Assembly: GCA_963969495.1 (NCBI GenBank)
Contig: OZ018319.1
Location: 205,081,405 to 205,145,404 of the forward strand
Reading direction: 5' to 3'
DNA: 64,000 nucleotides
From: Ceratothoa steindachneri
Taxonomy: Eukaryota; Arthropoda; Malacostraca; Isopoda; Cymothoidae
Shown piece by piece: positions 1-10,284 of this stretch. Position numbers and translations under genes: made by a program. The notes under the pieces were generated by a model that worked only from the letters and a program-made list of their open reading frames with translations, was not told the DNA's origin and did no database searches. Position 1 is the first letter of the stretch; each line of letters starts with the position of its first letter.

Positions 1-255
1 TTACTTCAGAATTACCTAGGATTCTAATTATCCCTAGAATATATCCGTAAATAATAAGAAACCATTTCACTATGAACTAATTAAGAGATGCTGTCTTTAT
101 TCCTTAATAAATTCCGTGACTTATTAGCACTTAAGCATCTAGGATATAATTACTTAAGAATTACCTAGGATTCTAATTACTTCTGGAATATATCGGTAAA
201 TAATGAGAAACTATTTTACTAGAAAGTAATTAACGGTCTTTATTCTTTATTAACC
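1..255. repeat. Diverged tandem duplication, period about 149 bp, over the 3' end of the cuticle gene
   Basis: Sequence from position 1 (GAATTACCTAGGATTCTAAT and about 100 bp more) recurs from position 150 with scattered substitutions. The inner copy contains the stop codon and last codons of the gene; the outer copy forms 3' UTR and carries the polyadenylation hexamer. Confidence 0.8.
96..101 (-). terminator. Possible polyadenylation signal of the cuticle protein gene
   Basis: AATAAA on the minus strand lies about 130 nt downstream of the TAA stop, inside the outer copy of a 149-bp duplication. It is the first canonical hexamer after the stop that I see. Confidence 0.4.
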
Positions 256-2509
256 ACATTTCAATTATTTGTTTAAATATTAATCTTTTTCTATTGTTAA
301 TTGCAGCTATCGATTCTTTTTCTTCTTTATTCCTTTCCTTTTCATTTCTTTTGTTTTCTTCCCATTTACTCTCTATTCCCTCCAACTGTTTACCACCTTT
401 ATTCTTTTCTTTTGTACCCCTATCTTTCTCTTCGTTTCTAAATTTTTTATCTTTCCTTTCACTTATTCTTCCTCCTTTCTTATTTCTTCGTTTTTCTTCC
501 ACTTCTCCTTCCTCACTGTCTTTTTGTGTGTCTTTTTCCTCGCAGTATTTATCTCTTTTGTCTTCTCTCTCTTCCTCTTCAACATGTCTTCCTACTCCCT
601 CTTCTTTCGTTTTCTTTCTTTCCTCTTCTTTTTTTTCTTCCAATGGCTCTTTTCCGCTTTTTTTCTGTTTACTCTCTCTATTTTTATTACCTTCTCTCTT
701 TATCCTTTCTTTATTGTTTAGTTCGTTTAATAAAGAAAAGAATAAAGCCATTTCTTCTAATCCATTTTTATCTTTATTCTTTAGGCCTTTCTCTTCCTTT
801 TCGTCTTCATCTTCATTTTCAATTTCATTTTCTTCTCTCCCTTCATCCTCATTTTCATTTTCTTTATTCTCGTCTCTTTTTTCTTTTTTATCATCTTTTT
901 CATCTCTTCTTTCCTTTTCTTCTTCCTCCTCTTCATTTTCATTTTTTTCTTCAATATTTTCTTCTTCCTCCTCTCGTTCTTTATCTTCGTCCTTCTCATC
1001 CCCTTCATCTTCTTCATCATAATCACCATCATCAACATCATGATCGTCATCTTCATCATCATCACTATATTCATTTTCTTCAGCCTCTTCGTCATCGTCT
1101 TCTTCCGACTCTTCTTCATCGTCCTCTTCCGACTCTTCTTCATCATCTTCATCCGAGTTTTCGTCATCTTCTTCACTAGAATCTTCTCCATATTCATCGT
1201 CCTCTTCCGACGATTCTTCATCATTTTCTTCACTAGAATCTTCTTCGCTTGATTCTTCTCCGTATCTTTCTTCGCTAGAATCCTCCTCCGTATCATTGTA
1301 TGTCTCCTCTTCCTCTTCTTCATATGCATCCCATTCTTTGTTTTTTTCATTCCTTCTTCTTTGTATACTCGACTCTTCATCTTCACTTCTGAAGTTCTTC
1401 CTTCTTTGACCGTTCTTCGAATCCACTTCAAAATCGCGAATGTATTTCCCCAAAATTGCCTTCCTCCCCTTTGGCAGTTCCCCTTTAAATCCCTTCTTTC
1501 CTCTCGTTTCATCTTCAGATTCCCCTCTTACCCCCTTTTCCTCGTTCGTCGATAGGCCTACCCCCTCTCCAACGACTGATGTTGGCACTCTGTCTCTCAT
1601 GGCATCGGTCCATTCCGATCCTTTTGAGGCTTCTGTGAGGGGAGACGTGCCTCCCTCTTTAGTGCCACTGGGGGATTTACCATTAAGTTTCGACCATCTT
1701 ACTGATTTTCTTTTTTCAGAGACACCAATGAACTGATCCTTCACTTCATCGACTGATTTTCCCTCTTCATGACCAGACAGAGGGGTTGTTTTCCCATCTC
1801 CTACTGACGGTAATACTTGAGCCTCTGTGTGTGCCACTGTGTTTTGGTCTTTAACTTCAGTAGTTTGAGGACTGTCGGTCCTTCGATCTTCAACATGACC
1901 GGTCTTTAAATCTTTCTGACTTTCCATCTTCAATCTTTGACCCTCTGTCTTTGAACCTTCCTTACTTCTGAAATTCTTTGCTCCGGGGCCTTCTGGAACG
2001 ACGGTCCTGAACTTAAGGTCATCCAAAGATTTCGCTTTCTTGGGAAAATCATGAAAAAACTGGTCAGAAATTGAGTACTCGTCGGTTATGTCTGGTCCTA
2101 CCCCTACAGGATGGAATTTGGAGGTCACTACAGGCCTCTTAGTTGCAGTCCCAGGTCGAATATATAGGCCAGGTCTCTTCTTGACACTTATATTATGAGA
2201 TTGTTTCTCAGAACTGTGTAAATATTCACTATGTCCAATTTTGCGGGATGAGCCTTGGCGACTATGGGACTGTTTTGGTGTAGTGTAATTGTACTGGTGG
2301 TTACCATCAACTTTACCCTTAAATGAATTGTATTTGCGGGTCATATTAATGTGCTGGTCCTCTTCGAAAGGTGTTGAGAGCTTTGGGATGTGTCTCACGT
2401 CGTACAATTCACTCGATGTGTTTTTCGATTCGAAGAACTTCTTAATTTGATTCTGGTAAGATAAAAATTCTTCTCTGGCTTTCTGGACATCCGGAGTATA
2501 TGGAGGATG
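230..2509 (-). CDS. Exon 4 of RR-type cuticle protein gene, with long acidic/polyampholyte C-terminal tail
   Basis: This is the last coding exon of a four-exon gene on 230-20395 (minus). The 3' splice site is a TTTCCTCATTTCAG tract whose AG lies at 2511-2510, and the stop is TAA at 230-232. It encodes 759 residues (109-867 of the assembled protein). It opens with HPPYTPDVQKAREEFLSYQN, whose His-Pro completes the P-x2-P end of the RR consensus; TPDVQKAR-type segments are common next to RR domains. Residues about 145-500 are hydrophilic and of mixed composition. Residues about 503-642 are an acidic block: by my count about 95 of 140 residues are Asp/Glu, with repeated Ser-Ser-Glu-Glu motifs suited to acidophilic Ser kinases (S-x-E). 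Residues about 643-842 are Glu/Lys-rich and probably helical or disordered. There is a single Cys in the tail (about 764). RR cuticle proteins are usually 100-250 residues, so the tail is exceptional. By analogy with acidic RR proteins of calcified crustacean cuticle (CAP-1 type) I infer a secreted, chitin-binding, calcium-binding exoskeleton protein. Confidence 0.87.
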   Translation of the reverse strand, partial: HPPYTPDVQKAREEFLSYQNQIKKFFESKNTSSELYDVRHIPKLSTPFEEDQHINMTRKYNSFKGKVDGNHQYNYTTPKQSHSRQGSSRKIGHSEYLHSSEKQSHNISVKKRPGLYIRPGTATKRPVVTSKFHPVGVGPDITDEYSISDQFFHDFPKKAKSLDDLKFRTVVPEGPGAKNFRSKEGSKTEGQRLKMESQKDLKTGHVEDRRTDSPQTTEVKDQNTVAHTEAQVLPSVGDGKTTPLSGHEEGKSVDEVKDQFIGVSEKRKSVRWSKLNGKSPSGTKEGGTSPLTEASKGSEWTDAMRDRVPTSVVGEGVGLSTNEEKGVRGESEDETRGKKGFKGELPKGRKAILGKYIRDFEVDSKNGQRRKNFRSEDEESSIQRRRNEKNKEWDAYEEEEEETYNDTEEDSSEERYGEESSEEDSSEENDEESSEEDDEYGEDSSEEDDENSDEDDEEESEEDDEEESEEDDDEEAEENEYSDDDEDDDHDVDDGDYDEEDEGDEKDEDKEREEEEENIEEKNENEEEEEEKERRDEKDDKKEKRDENKENENEDEGREENEIENEDEDEKEEKGLKNKDKNGLEEMALFFSLLNELNNKERIKREGNKNRESKQKKSGKEPLEEKKEEERKKTKEEGVGRHVEEEEREDKRDKYCEEKDTQKDSEEGEVEEKRRNKKGGRISERKDKKFRNEEKDRGTKEKNKGGKQLEGIESKWEENKRNEKERNKEEKESIAAINNRKRLIFKQIIEMWLIKNKDR

Positions 2510-2524
2510 CTGAAATGAGGAAAG

Positions 2525-2785
2525 CTACTAGTTTATTGGTAAATGAAAACAGTTATTAATTATTTGGTAAATGATAACAGTTATTACAGCTACTTTTGTC
2601 CTAGTAGGCAGTCTTCTGATGGGTTCCTAAAAAAATTATAATAGTTATTAATTTATTGTTTAAATGATAATAGTTATTGATTTATTTGTAAATGATATAG
2701 CTTATTGGTTAATTGGTAAATGAAGACAGTTATTGGTTTATTTGTAAATGATAATGCGCTTTTTGGTTTATTGGTAAATTATGAG
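2525..2785. repeat. Degenerate minisatellite, unit about 28-30 bp (left block)
   Basis: Imperfect copies of GGTTTATTGGTAAATGATAA plus CAGTTATT. The same unit resumes at 3200-3485, so both blocks were one array in intron 3 before a dispersed element split them. Confidence 0.8.
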
Positions 2786-3206
2786 AATTATCATCATCAT
2801 CATCATCAATAACTCTATAATTTAAGAACGGGATTTTTTGGAGTATTTGAATAATAATTTCATCTTAGTTTGGTTATGACTTATGTATATTTTAAATTTT
2901 TGTCAAGGTAATTTCTAAGAATTTCTTTAGAGTTTGAAAAAACAAAATAGTTTAGTTCATAAAAAATAAATATGATTATCCAATTCTTTATAATGTTTTA
3001 AAAGAAAATGAATTACAATTGGTGAAGTTCAGAAAACTTAGTAAATTTAAGTAAGGCTGCTTTTTTATTTTATCTATAACTATATTTTGGCAGCGTGATT
3101 TTTTGAAGGAGGGGAAATAGTTTAGAGTTCCTTTATAAATTATTATAATTGGCTGCTTCTTTTCGATTTTAAATTTTAATCTTAGTAGCGAAGTCAGTGC
3201 CTGGTT
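2786..3206 (-). mobile_element. Unnamed dispersed element, copy 1 (about 420 bp)
   Basis: Read on the minus strand, this matches 57567-57978 over nearly its whole length. It starts AGGCACTGACTTCGCTACTA and ends in a (GAT)n run. Both copies keep blocks such as GGAACTCTAAACTA and CATAACCAAACTAAGATGAA. There is no coding capacity. It sits inside the 28-30 bp minisatellite, while copy 2 sits inside (TA)n. It looks like a non-autonomous element with a microsatellite tail, family unknown. Confidence 0.7.
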
Positions 3207-3485
3207 GGTTTATTTGTAAATAATAACGCTCATTGGTTTATTGGTAAATGATAACAGTAATTGGTTTATTGGTAAATAATAACGGTTATTGGTTTATTGG
3301 TAAATGGTAAAAGTTGTTTTATTTCTAAATGATAACAGTTATTGGTAAATGATAACGGTTATTGGTTTATTGGTAAATGATAACAGTTATTGGTTTATTG
3401 GTAAATGATAACAGTTATTGGTTTATTGGTAAATGATAACGGTTATTGGTTTATTGGTAAATGGTAAAAGTTATCGGTTTATGTA
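3200..3485. repeat. Minisatellite, unit about 28-30 bp (right block)
   Basis: About nine to ten copies of the TTGGTTTATTGGTAAATGAT-type unit, better conserved than the left block, directly adjoining the dispersed element. Confidence 0.85.
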
Positions 3486-3489
3486 ATCA

Positions 3490-6400
3490 AGTTTCAATGA
3501 ACAAAGGATCGGTAGAGGAGTTAGGCAGGATCCATATTAGCCCCCCAAGTGTCGAACGTCACAGAACCAAGCATTTCTAAACAGGGTAAAAAAGACCCTA
3601 AGGCTGCAAATATGAGCCTCACCTGTGAAGCATCTGTCGAAAACAAAACTAAGGAAACGGTATGAATCCTCCACTTCCAGGCGAGCCACGTTTAGGAATA
3701 AGTCCGGGTTAGGATGGATTCGTGGATTGTGGTAGTGGTGCATCACCTTAGTTTGGCCAAAGAAAATTAAACCACTGCGCAACGGCACAGCGAGATATGT
3801 AGTTTAAATCCTGTCGGAGTCGACTCTCCTGAGTTGTCATCTGGGCAGCACCAAAAGAGATCGTAAGGTCTTCTACGTAGAGCATAGCGAGAGCATCTTC
3901 CGGCATCACTAAGATACGTTGATGCTCATGGCAAAGAGTGACCCATTAAGAATACTCCCCTGCGCAACGCCCTGCGGAATCGACGAATTTGCATAAATTC
4001 AGAGATAAAAATTGGGAGGGATCGCCTAGCCCCTCATGTGGAAGACCTATATGATACCATATCGCCATGCGCTATCATAGGTCTTCTGTAGATCGAAAAA
4101 TACCGTAGCGTAGTGCTGTCTCTAAAAAAATGCCTGCAGATAGAATTTTCCAGTCGGAACAAAGTATCTGACGTGTAGTGGAAAATGCGAAAGCCGTACT
4201 TTGCTGGAGACAGGTATGCCTCGTATCCAGGTATAGCTGCACTGGCACTGCCTGAAAGGATGTATTTATAGCAAATAAAAGAAAGGAAACTCCATGCCGG
4301 GTGTAAATGTCGCATCCTTCCACCCGGCCCACATCCCGTGATAGTGGAGTCGCAAACTACTTATACCCATGGAGAATGGGCATGAGGCACGCGCCCAGCA
4401 TGGTCTCCTATAGAGAAATAAAGTAAAAGAGAACTGGATGAGACCAATCTCCGCAGCTCATCCCAGCTGGCTCGGATTCCACGGCCATTCTATTGAAGGA
4501 ATATGCCCTCCAGGCTCTCCTCGGAGGAGGTGCGGGTACCCTTACGGGAAACAGTGACGCTGAAGAGGGAAGGGAGACCTGGTTTTTCTTGAGGCTAGGT
4601 GTGAAGCCGTTATGCCGTTAACTCAACAAGGGGGACGCCCGGGAGAGGAGAGAACTCGAGAAGGGTTCTTAATGCGCGCGGTAACAACACTGATCTTAGG
4701 CCTGGAGGGGCGCAGGACCAAGTCCTTAGCCTCGGAGAATTAGAGACGCTACGCAGCATGAACAGCCAGAATTTCTTTTTCCAGATGACGTGCAAAGTCG
4801 GGTTCAGCCAAATCTGCAGGTCTATAGGAGCGAATTGAGTGGCCAAAACGATGCCAGTTTTAGCAACTCCATGGAAGTGGCGCGTATGCCGTCACACGGT
4901 AACGATATCATCCAACACGCACACATAATTAGGGAATCTTTCACACTCTAATGTGACGAAAAGAGTGTGTTTGATACCCCTTGATAGACCTCTCGGTTTC
5001 TCATCAAACTCTCGACTTTGACCGTTCAGGGATGTGATCTAAAGTGTAGTGCACGACTTCCTTCGCAAAAAAACACTCCTTTCACGAAGTTTATTTAGAG
5101 TGCGACGTTACACTAACCAGCAAGCCATTGACTGTGCGAAGGGCACTAGTCCTGCCTCCCTCGGGACGGTCCTACATATTCGCCAGAAAACTTCTGTCAG
5201 AGAAACGTGTCACCTTCGGCTCTCTGCCAGTCAACCTAACTAATGTTTTCCTCTGATAAATTATGTTGAACTTGTCCACCATGCTGCAACCTGAGGAGCA
5301 AGTAACTAGAAAACGTTTGAAGTCGCTGGATCAAAAATGCCAGGTAGTGTTTGAATGAGAGACCCCGAATTCTTTGCATTTGTCTCCACGCCCGAGGGCA
5401 CCACGAGAGCAGACCTGCCTATCTTGCCCTATTCGCTTGCCAAAGCGACAGCAGAAATGCCGCCCTCGGAGGCCCCGACGAGGGTGAGGAATCTCTAGTC
5501 TTCGTTGCCTTTTACTTGCTTTTCCTTTTTTTGAGAGGAGGGCGGGGAGTGAACACACTTAGCTTGGCCCCCAGAAGGGGCCACTTGTCTGGACAAACCG
5601 GCCTCAGCAAGATCCTTCTTCGAAATGGAGAAGGATTTGGCTGTCAACGGGACACCAGTCTGTGGAGGAGAACCCTCCTCTCTTTGCGAGTCCTCGGAGG
5701 CCCGAGCAGCCCGAGAAGAAGCCTACACGGGGGCAGATTTGTGTTCGTTGTCTGGCACTGAGCCCTGGTTCGCCCTCATGGAAGATCCTGCAATCGTAGC
5801 ATTTTGGGCTGGTGAACTGACCTCCATCTGGGAAGAAAAGGGGCATGCATGCCGACTTTCTGCAAACTAAAAACGCAGGACTGCATGCCAGTAGATGGCA
5901 CGGTCCGACGGGACGCGTCAACCATTGCACCTCTAAGGGGCTTGGCCCTCTCAAGCCACTCCCACTGGGAGCAGGTAATTATGATCCTCTTGCATGCATT
6001 CTTGGCAGTCCGCCATCAAATGGCAGGTAAGGCTGACGCTGGTGAAGACATAAAGTTGCCCAAACGCGACGCCGAAGATGGGGGTAAATGGGAAGCTAGC
6101 TTTAAATAGATATAGGAGAGAAGTAAACTTCCTCTCCGGTAAAAGGGTGCAGGGGCCCCTGAAAAATCCAAGGATGCAGCTCCTTTTCTAAGGTAGAGCT
6201 GCCAGCAGGCTACCTACATATGGAAAATTGAAAGCCCTTTTGCCGCATGCAAATCGTGAGAGGGGAGCCCCTCCACCCGTAGAAGGTGTGTCTCATTTTA
6301 CCTTGGCCTATCTGAGATATAAGGATGGGTAGTTCACGATTGGAGGCTGATCTCCATGCACCTGTGGTCGCTTACTCTTTCATTGACTTGTAGTCATTAT

Positions 6401-6900
6401 ATAAGTATAGAAAAAATAAAATGCATGTAAAGTGGATACTAGACCTCTCAAAGCCTCGGGAGGTTAAGAGGAAAGTCTCCATAGGATCAGAAAATTCCAG
6501 ACTGTGATCTTTTGCCCATATTCGACGCAAGGGGTTCGAGCTAAGATGGGTCTTGATAGTCCCGCCCGCCATTCAAGCGAATTTGTCCTGAAGCTTTGAC
6601 CATAAAGGATGCTGCCGATGTGGCCACCTCATATGTGTACTAGAAATCGGTGACCAGAATCGATGGCCCAGCACACCTCGTGCCTAATACTTCCCTCAGC
6701 CAGCGAGCTTTCGACCCTCACAGTAGGTAGGGACCTCGTGGTATACACTGCCATTGGTAAGAGGAAGAAAGTGCGCCAGGCAGCCAGAACCTCTGTGGAA
6801 AGTAGGCAGGTATGTAATGAAGATAAGTAGAGAGATGCGGGCTCACTAACGAGTGTAGTGGGCGATCACCTATTATTATCATACTCCGGTGCTAGGTTAT
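3490..6900 (-). mobile_element. Decayed Jockey-type non-LTR retrotransposon (minus strand)
   Basis: This GC-richer block reads right to left as a broken non-LTR element. Near 4200 it encodes KYGFRIFHYTSDTLFRLENS and near 4090 VFFDLQKTYDSAWRYGII (RT motif A region). Near 3950 it has IPQGVAQGSILNGSLFAMSI (the G-x-P-Q-G-S-x-L-S-x-x-L-F block), and near 3700-3560 a thumb segment with NPDLFLNVARLEVEDSYRFL. Near 5450-5340 CRFGKRIGQDRQVC and CKEFGVSH look like ORF1 zinc knuckles. Several frameshifts and stops (for example after YGII) show it is dead. A sister copy with the same GFR-x-STSD motif lies at 48.4 kb on the plus strand. Its limits are judged from the GC change and are approximate. Confidence 0.75.
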
Positions 6901-6924
6901 CCCAGAATGGCGTGCACTCCACCC

Positions 6925-7110
6925 ATGACTGCTCATTTTTTCACCTTTATTTTACTCATTTTAAACTCTTTTCGTTCTCATATTGACACCCTTATTTTGT
7001 TCATTTTAATCTTTTTATTCGGCATCATTTTGTCATATTTATTTGACTCGTTTTAACACTTTTATTTGTGATCATTTTGACACCTTTACATATACTCATT
7101 TTTTTCACAC
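6925..7110. repeat. Degenerate T-rich minisatellite, unit about 35 bp
   Basis: Repeated TCATTTTGACACCTTTATTTT-like units, about five copies, next to the Jockey remnant. Confidence 0.55.
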
Positions 7111-7269
7111 TGGACAGTTTGGGAATAATGGAGACCTTTTTTATACTAGAAATAACAAAACGATACTTCTAAACCACCATATGTCCTACAAAGAATACCA
7201 GAACTCGATCATCCTTTGGATTTTTTCAGATACAGGTTTGTCTCCTCTGTCAATGATCATTTATTCGGC

Positions 7270-7550
7270 CACACGATAACGCTAAAAGTGCTAAGCGACA
7301 CAAAATGTGTTGCAAGGTCATTATTTTAAGCGTTTCGATATAAAACGTGTGGCAAGATTTGTATCACAATTTATTCATCGCTTAATATGTCGCAAGATCG
7401 GAGTCTTAAGTGCTTCATCACGAAATGTTTGCAAGATAGGCGTTATAATTGCTTCAGCACAAAATGTGTCGCAAGTTCAGTCTCAGAAGCACTCCAACAT
7501 AAAAATATTACGGTAAAAGCGCTTCAACACAAAATATATCTCAACAAACT
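7270..7550. repeat. Degenerate minisatellite, unit about 40 bp
   Basis: About seven copies of a unit resembling GCTTCAACACAAAATGTGTC followed by GCAAGATCGGAGTCTTAA. Short ORFs through it are incidental. Confidence 0.7.
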
Positions 7551-7940
7551 ACCAAATATTCAGTGAATATTGATGCAATTGTGCTTATCTAACACAAAGT
7601 CATTTAGTATCACATATTATGGAATAAAGGATAGCAAAGATCCTTAGATCCGCTCTGTGAAAAGTCGTAGCCAAATTGGGGAAGTAAAGTTAAGGTCTTT
7701 GGAGTAAGTTTAGAGGAAAACAAAACGGACCATGTTTATACTATGGCTTTATTGGGTGTGTTAAAATAAGTAAATAGGTGTCCACCCACTTATTCTACAT
7801 TAGTCACACTACTTTATATGTAATAAAGGCAATTGTTGAGATTTTGTTGAATGGGTTAGGAAACTTGTTACTATTTAGGTTATTTCAGCACTACTTTGAG
7901 GATTAAATCGCCTATTAGATACCTTAATTAATATCTTTAC
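7551..7940. other. Intron 3 sequence without recognisable features
   Basis: AT-rich single-copy-looking sequence leading to exon 3 on the minus strand. I see no coding or repeat signal. Confidence 0.5.
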
Positions 7941-8045
7941 CTGAGGGATGCTGCTGCTGATCGGTTGGTAGCCCTGTTTACCGGCGGTGTATGCCACTTC
8001 GATGACTGCTCCTTCAGGATTCACGAAGGAAAACGATCCTAGAAC
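7941..8045 (-). CDS. Exon 3 of RR-type cuticle protein gene (second half of chitin-binding domain)
   Basis: This 105-nt, phase 0-0 exon is bounded by a TTTATTTCTTCAG acceptor (AG 8047-8046) and a GTAAAG donor at 7940. It encodes 35 residues, 74-108 of the protein, including GSFSFVNPEGAVIEVAYTAG and then KQGYQPISSSIPQ. It follows the RR core spacing G-x8-G-x6-Y-x-A-x-E-x-G-Y-x7-P-x2-P. G76, G85, Y92, A94, G98, Y99, P107 and P110 all fit, the last residue lying on the next exon. The single departure is Lys96 where Glu is usual. This is the Chitin_bind_4 beta-sheet that docks chitin. The fit across two splice junctions is the strongest support for the gene model. Confidence 0.93.
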
Positions 8046-8486
8046 CTGAAGAAATAAACATTAAAGAAGGTAGTGAAAAATGGTAAAGTCGTATCACACT
8101 ACATTGGCTAACCGGAACTTGATAACTGTAATAAACCACTGGGATAAAGGTAGAGCCGAATGGGAATGCCAATAATTGGCTTTTGAGTGAATGGAGATTA
8201 TATCAGAGGATGGAGGATTGGATAACTGCGGCGGGGAGGTTGATAATCCTTAAGAAAATAAATTGAACAGAGGGTGGTATGTTTCTGTGTTAAAGGAAAG
8301 TTGAATGTGGCTAGATGTGAAAGTTATGAAGGATCTGAGTGTAAAAATATCTGTTCACAGGAAAAGTTAAAATGATTGGTGTAGAAATAAGAAGAGCCTA
8401 GGAAGGTGGAAAGAAAATGAGGATGAGTGAGAAGGGGAGTAGAAAGTCTGAACATGGGAGGAGAAGAAAGATGTAATTGTAGAAGG
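8046..8486. other. Intron 2 sequence, 3' end
   Basis: Ordinary AT-rich sequence upstream of the exon 3 acceptor. Nothing recognised. Confidence 0.5.
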
Positions 8487-9260
8487 ACGAACTCGGAGGA
8501 CCACCTTGACACCCCCCTCCCCCTCCCTTTCGAGCAGAGACCGCGTGGTCTCAAACAAAATGCTAAAGAAGGACAATAACGAAGATTCTCATGAGGAAGC
8601 CGGTGAGACACCCCACCTGCGTTTGCATAAATCAGCCGATCCCCCCATCCCAATGACCTACAGACAAATTAATCCCCGGCCTGACAGAAGCCTCCAGTCA
8701 ACCCCATGCCTCGAGGCCAGATTGGCGCCAGATGAGCATCCTTTCAAACCCTTATCTGAAACAGAGCTAATCCGTTTGGCGCCAGGATTTACCTTGAGAC
8801 AGCAGCCGTGTCTGGAGGCCTTTTAGCGACTTAGCCAGCTGAGCATATATATTCAGGGTCCCCCGTTACTCTAAGAGAGAGTACAGCTCATGTACCTTGA
8901 AGATACGAGTACGTCCCCCTTTCGTCAAGAGTCGAACCCCTGAAGTTTGAAGGTCTCGTCGGCTAGATCACCACCGTAAACTTTTGACCATCCTTTATAG
9001 GCAAGTTCTTGAACCGGTTTCTTCGAAGAGTTCGTGCGACATACTCCTCTCATCTCTTTCATGAAAGTAAGTCGCCCCATCTGTGGGCAATCCCCCAAGC
9101 CTAAGTGTATCTCGCTACTCCGCCCACTAGTAATTCATCTTGCTCCAATCTCACCTCGCTCTTCCTTGAGGTAATCGACTCGCATTGCAAGATCTCATCG
9201 CCGCCCTGCAAGATCTTCTCATCCCGTGCAATCTGACTCTTGTTTCCGCCCCCCCCCCCC
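8487..9260 (+). other. GC-rich segment before the gag ORF; probable retroelement 5' sequence
   Basis: Base composition rises sharply at about 8490, and the segment runs up to a poly-C tract (9249-9262). It contains a TATATATTC motif near 8846 followed by CAGGGTCCCCC, and a 106-codon ORF (8506-8826) with no recognisable domain. I see no LTR pair. It may be 5' UTR of the element that carries the gag ORF, or an older insertion. Confidence 0.3.
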
Positions 9261-9263
9261 CCA

Positions 9264-9997
9264 TCATCTTCTCCGAGAAGCTAGTCCGCAAGGTAAAGGT
9301 CCTTCCACCCATTTTTTTTAAATCCCTCCTTAAGGTTATTCTCCGCTGTCCATAATTTGTTAATTACCAAGTTTCCATTTTCATTTCCCTATTGCATTAG
9401 TCCATTTCCGATCTGCTCATTGCAATTACATAATACCTCAATCTTGACCCGTATATATATTTTTGTGATTACCTTTTTTTGTAATTAAATAATTTATTTT
9501 GGGGTAGTCTCTTTAAATAACCTTGAATGAATCCTGGCATTTTACGAACCCTTTAAGGCCAACCTCACGCACTCGCTTACGCTTCCTCTTGTTTGAGCCT
9601 CCCATTGAAGTGGAGCGAAGCCGACCTCCATCATCTTCTCCGAGAAGCTAGTCCGCAAGGTAAAGGTCCTTCCACCCATTTTTTTTAAATCCCTCCTTAA
9701 GGTTATTCTCCGCTGTCCATAATTTGTTAATTACCAAGTTTCCATTTTCATTTCCCTATTGCATTAGTCCATTTCCGATCTGCTCATTGCAATTACATAA
9801 TACCTCAATCTTGACCCGTATATATATTTTTGTGATTACCTTTTTTTGTAATTAAATAATTTATTTTGGGGTAGTCTCTTTAAATAACCTTGAATGAATC
9901 CTGGCATTTTACGAACCCTTTAAGGCCAACCTCACGCACTCGCTTACGCTTCCTCTTGTTTGAGCCTCCCATTGAAGTGGAGCGAAGCCGACCTCCA
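9264..9997. repeat. Perfect 367-bp tandem duplication upstream of the gag ORF
   Basis: The segment 9264-9630 is repeated at 9631-9997 with no difference that I can find. Each monomer starts TCATCTTCTCCGAGAAGCTA and ends GCGAAGCCGACCTCCA. Each carries a TATATATATTTTTGTG motif. Identity implies a very recent duplication or homogenisation. Confidence 0.95.
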
Positions 9998-10284
9998 CAC
10001 TCTAGATTTACGCGCGGCCTCTCAGCTTTCGGCCGCCTATTTATGCGTGTACGGACCAGGTTGTACACCCATAATGAGTACCTGAGTACCTAGTAGAGTA
10101 GAGAAGTAGTGGTCTTGAGTCGTGCGCGTAGTGTCCCAATCCGGTAAAGGAGGAAACCGTTAAGGCAAGAATCGGCAAAACGCCAAAGCCGCTCAATTTC
10201 AACGAACACGGAGTGGTATTCTCCACCCCCCGAGAAGAAAGTGAGATACACTAGGGGGAAGGGCAACACTGCCCGAAGGGGGAC

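Noticed and set aside
294..1555. Plus-strand Ser/Phe/Leu-rich and His/Leu-rich ORFs opposite the acidic tail
   Set aside because: They are antisense shadows of the Glu/Lys/Asp codons of the real minus-strand exon and contain no domain.
2525..3485. CRISPR-like array from regular repeats
   Set aside because: The units are contiguous and degenerate with no unique spacers, and the window is eukaryotic; it is a minisatellite.
8506..8826. 106-codon plus-strand ORF before the gag element
   Set aside because: No recognisable domain; it lies in GC-rich, probably element-derived DNA where chance ORFs are expected.
8487..9261. Solo LTR of an LTR retrotransposon (TATA motif, GC-rich block)
   Set aside because: I could not identify matching TG...CA ends, a second LTR, a primer-binding site or a target-site duplication.
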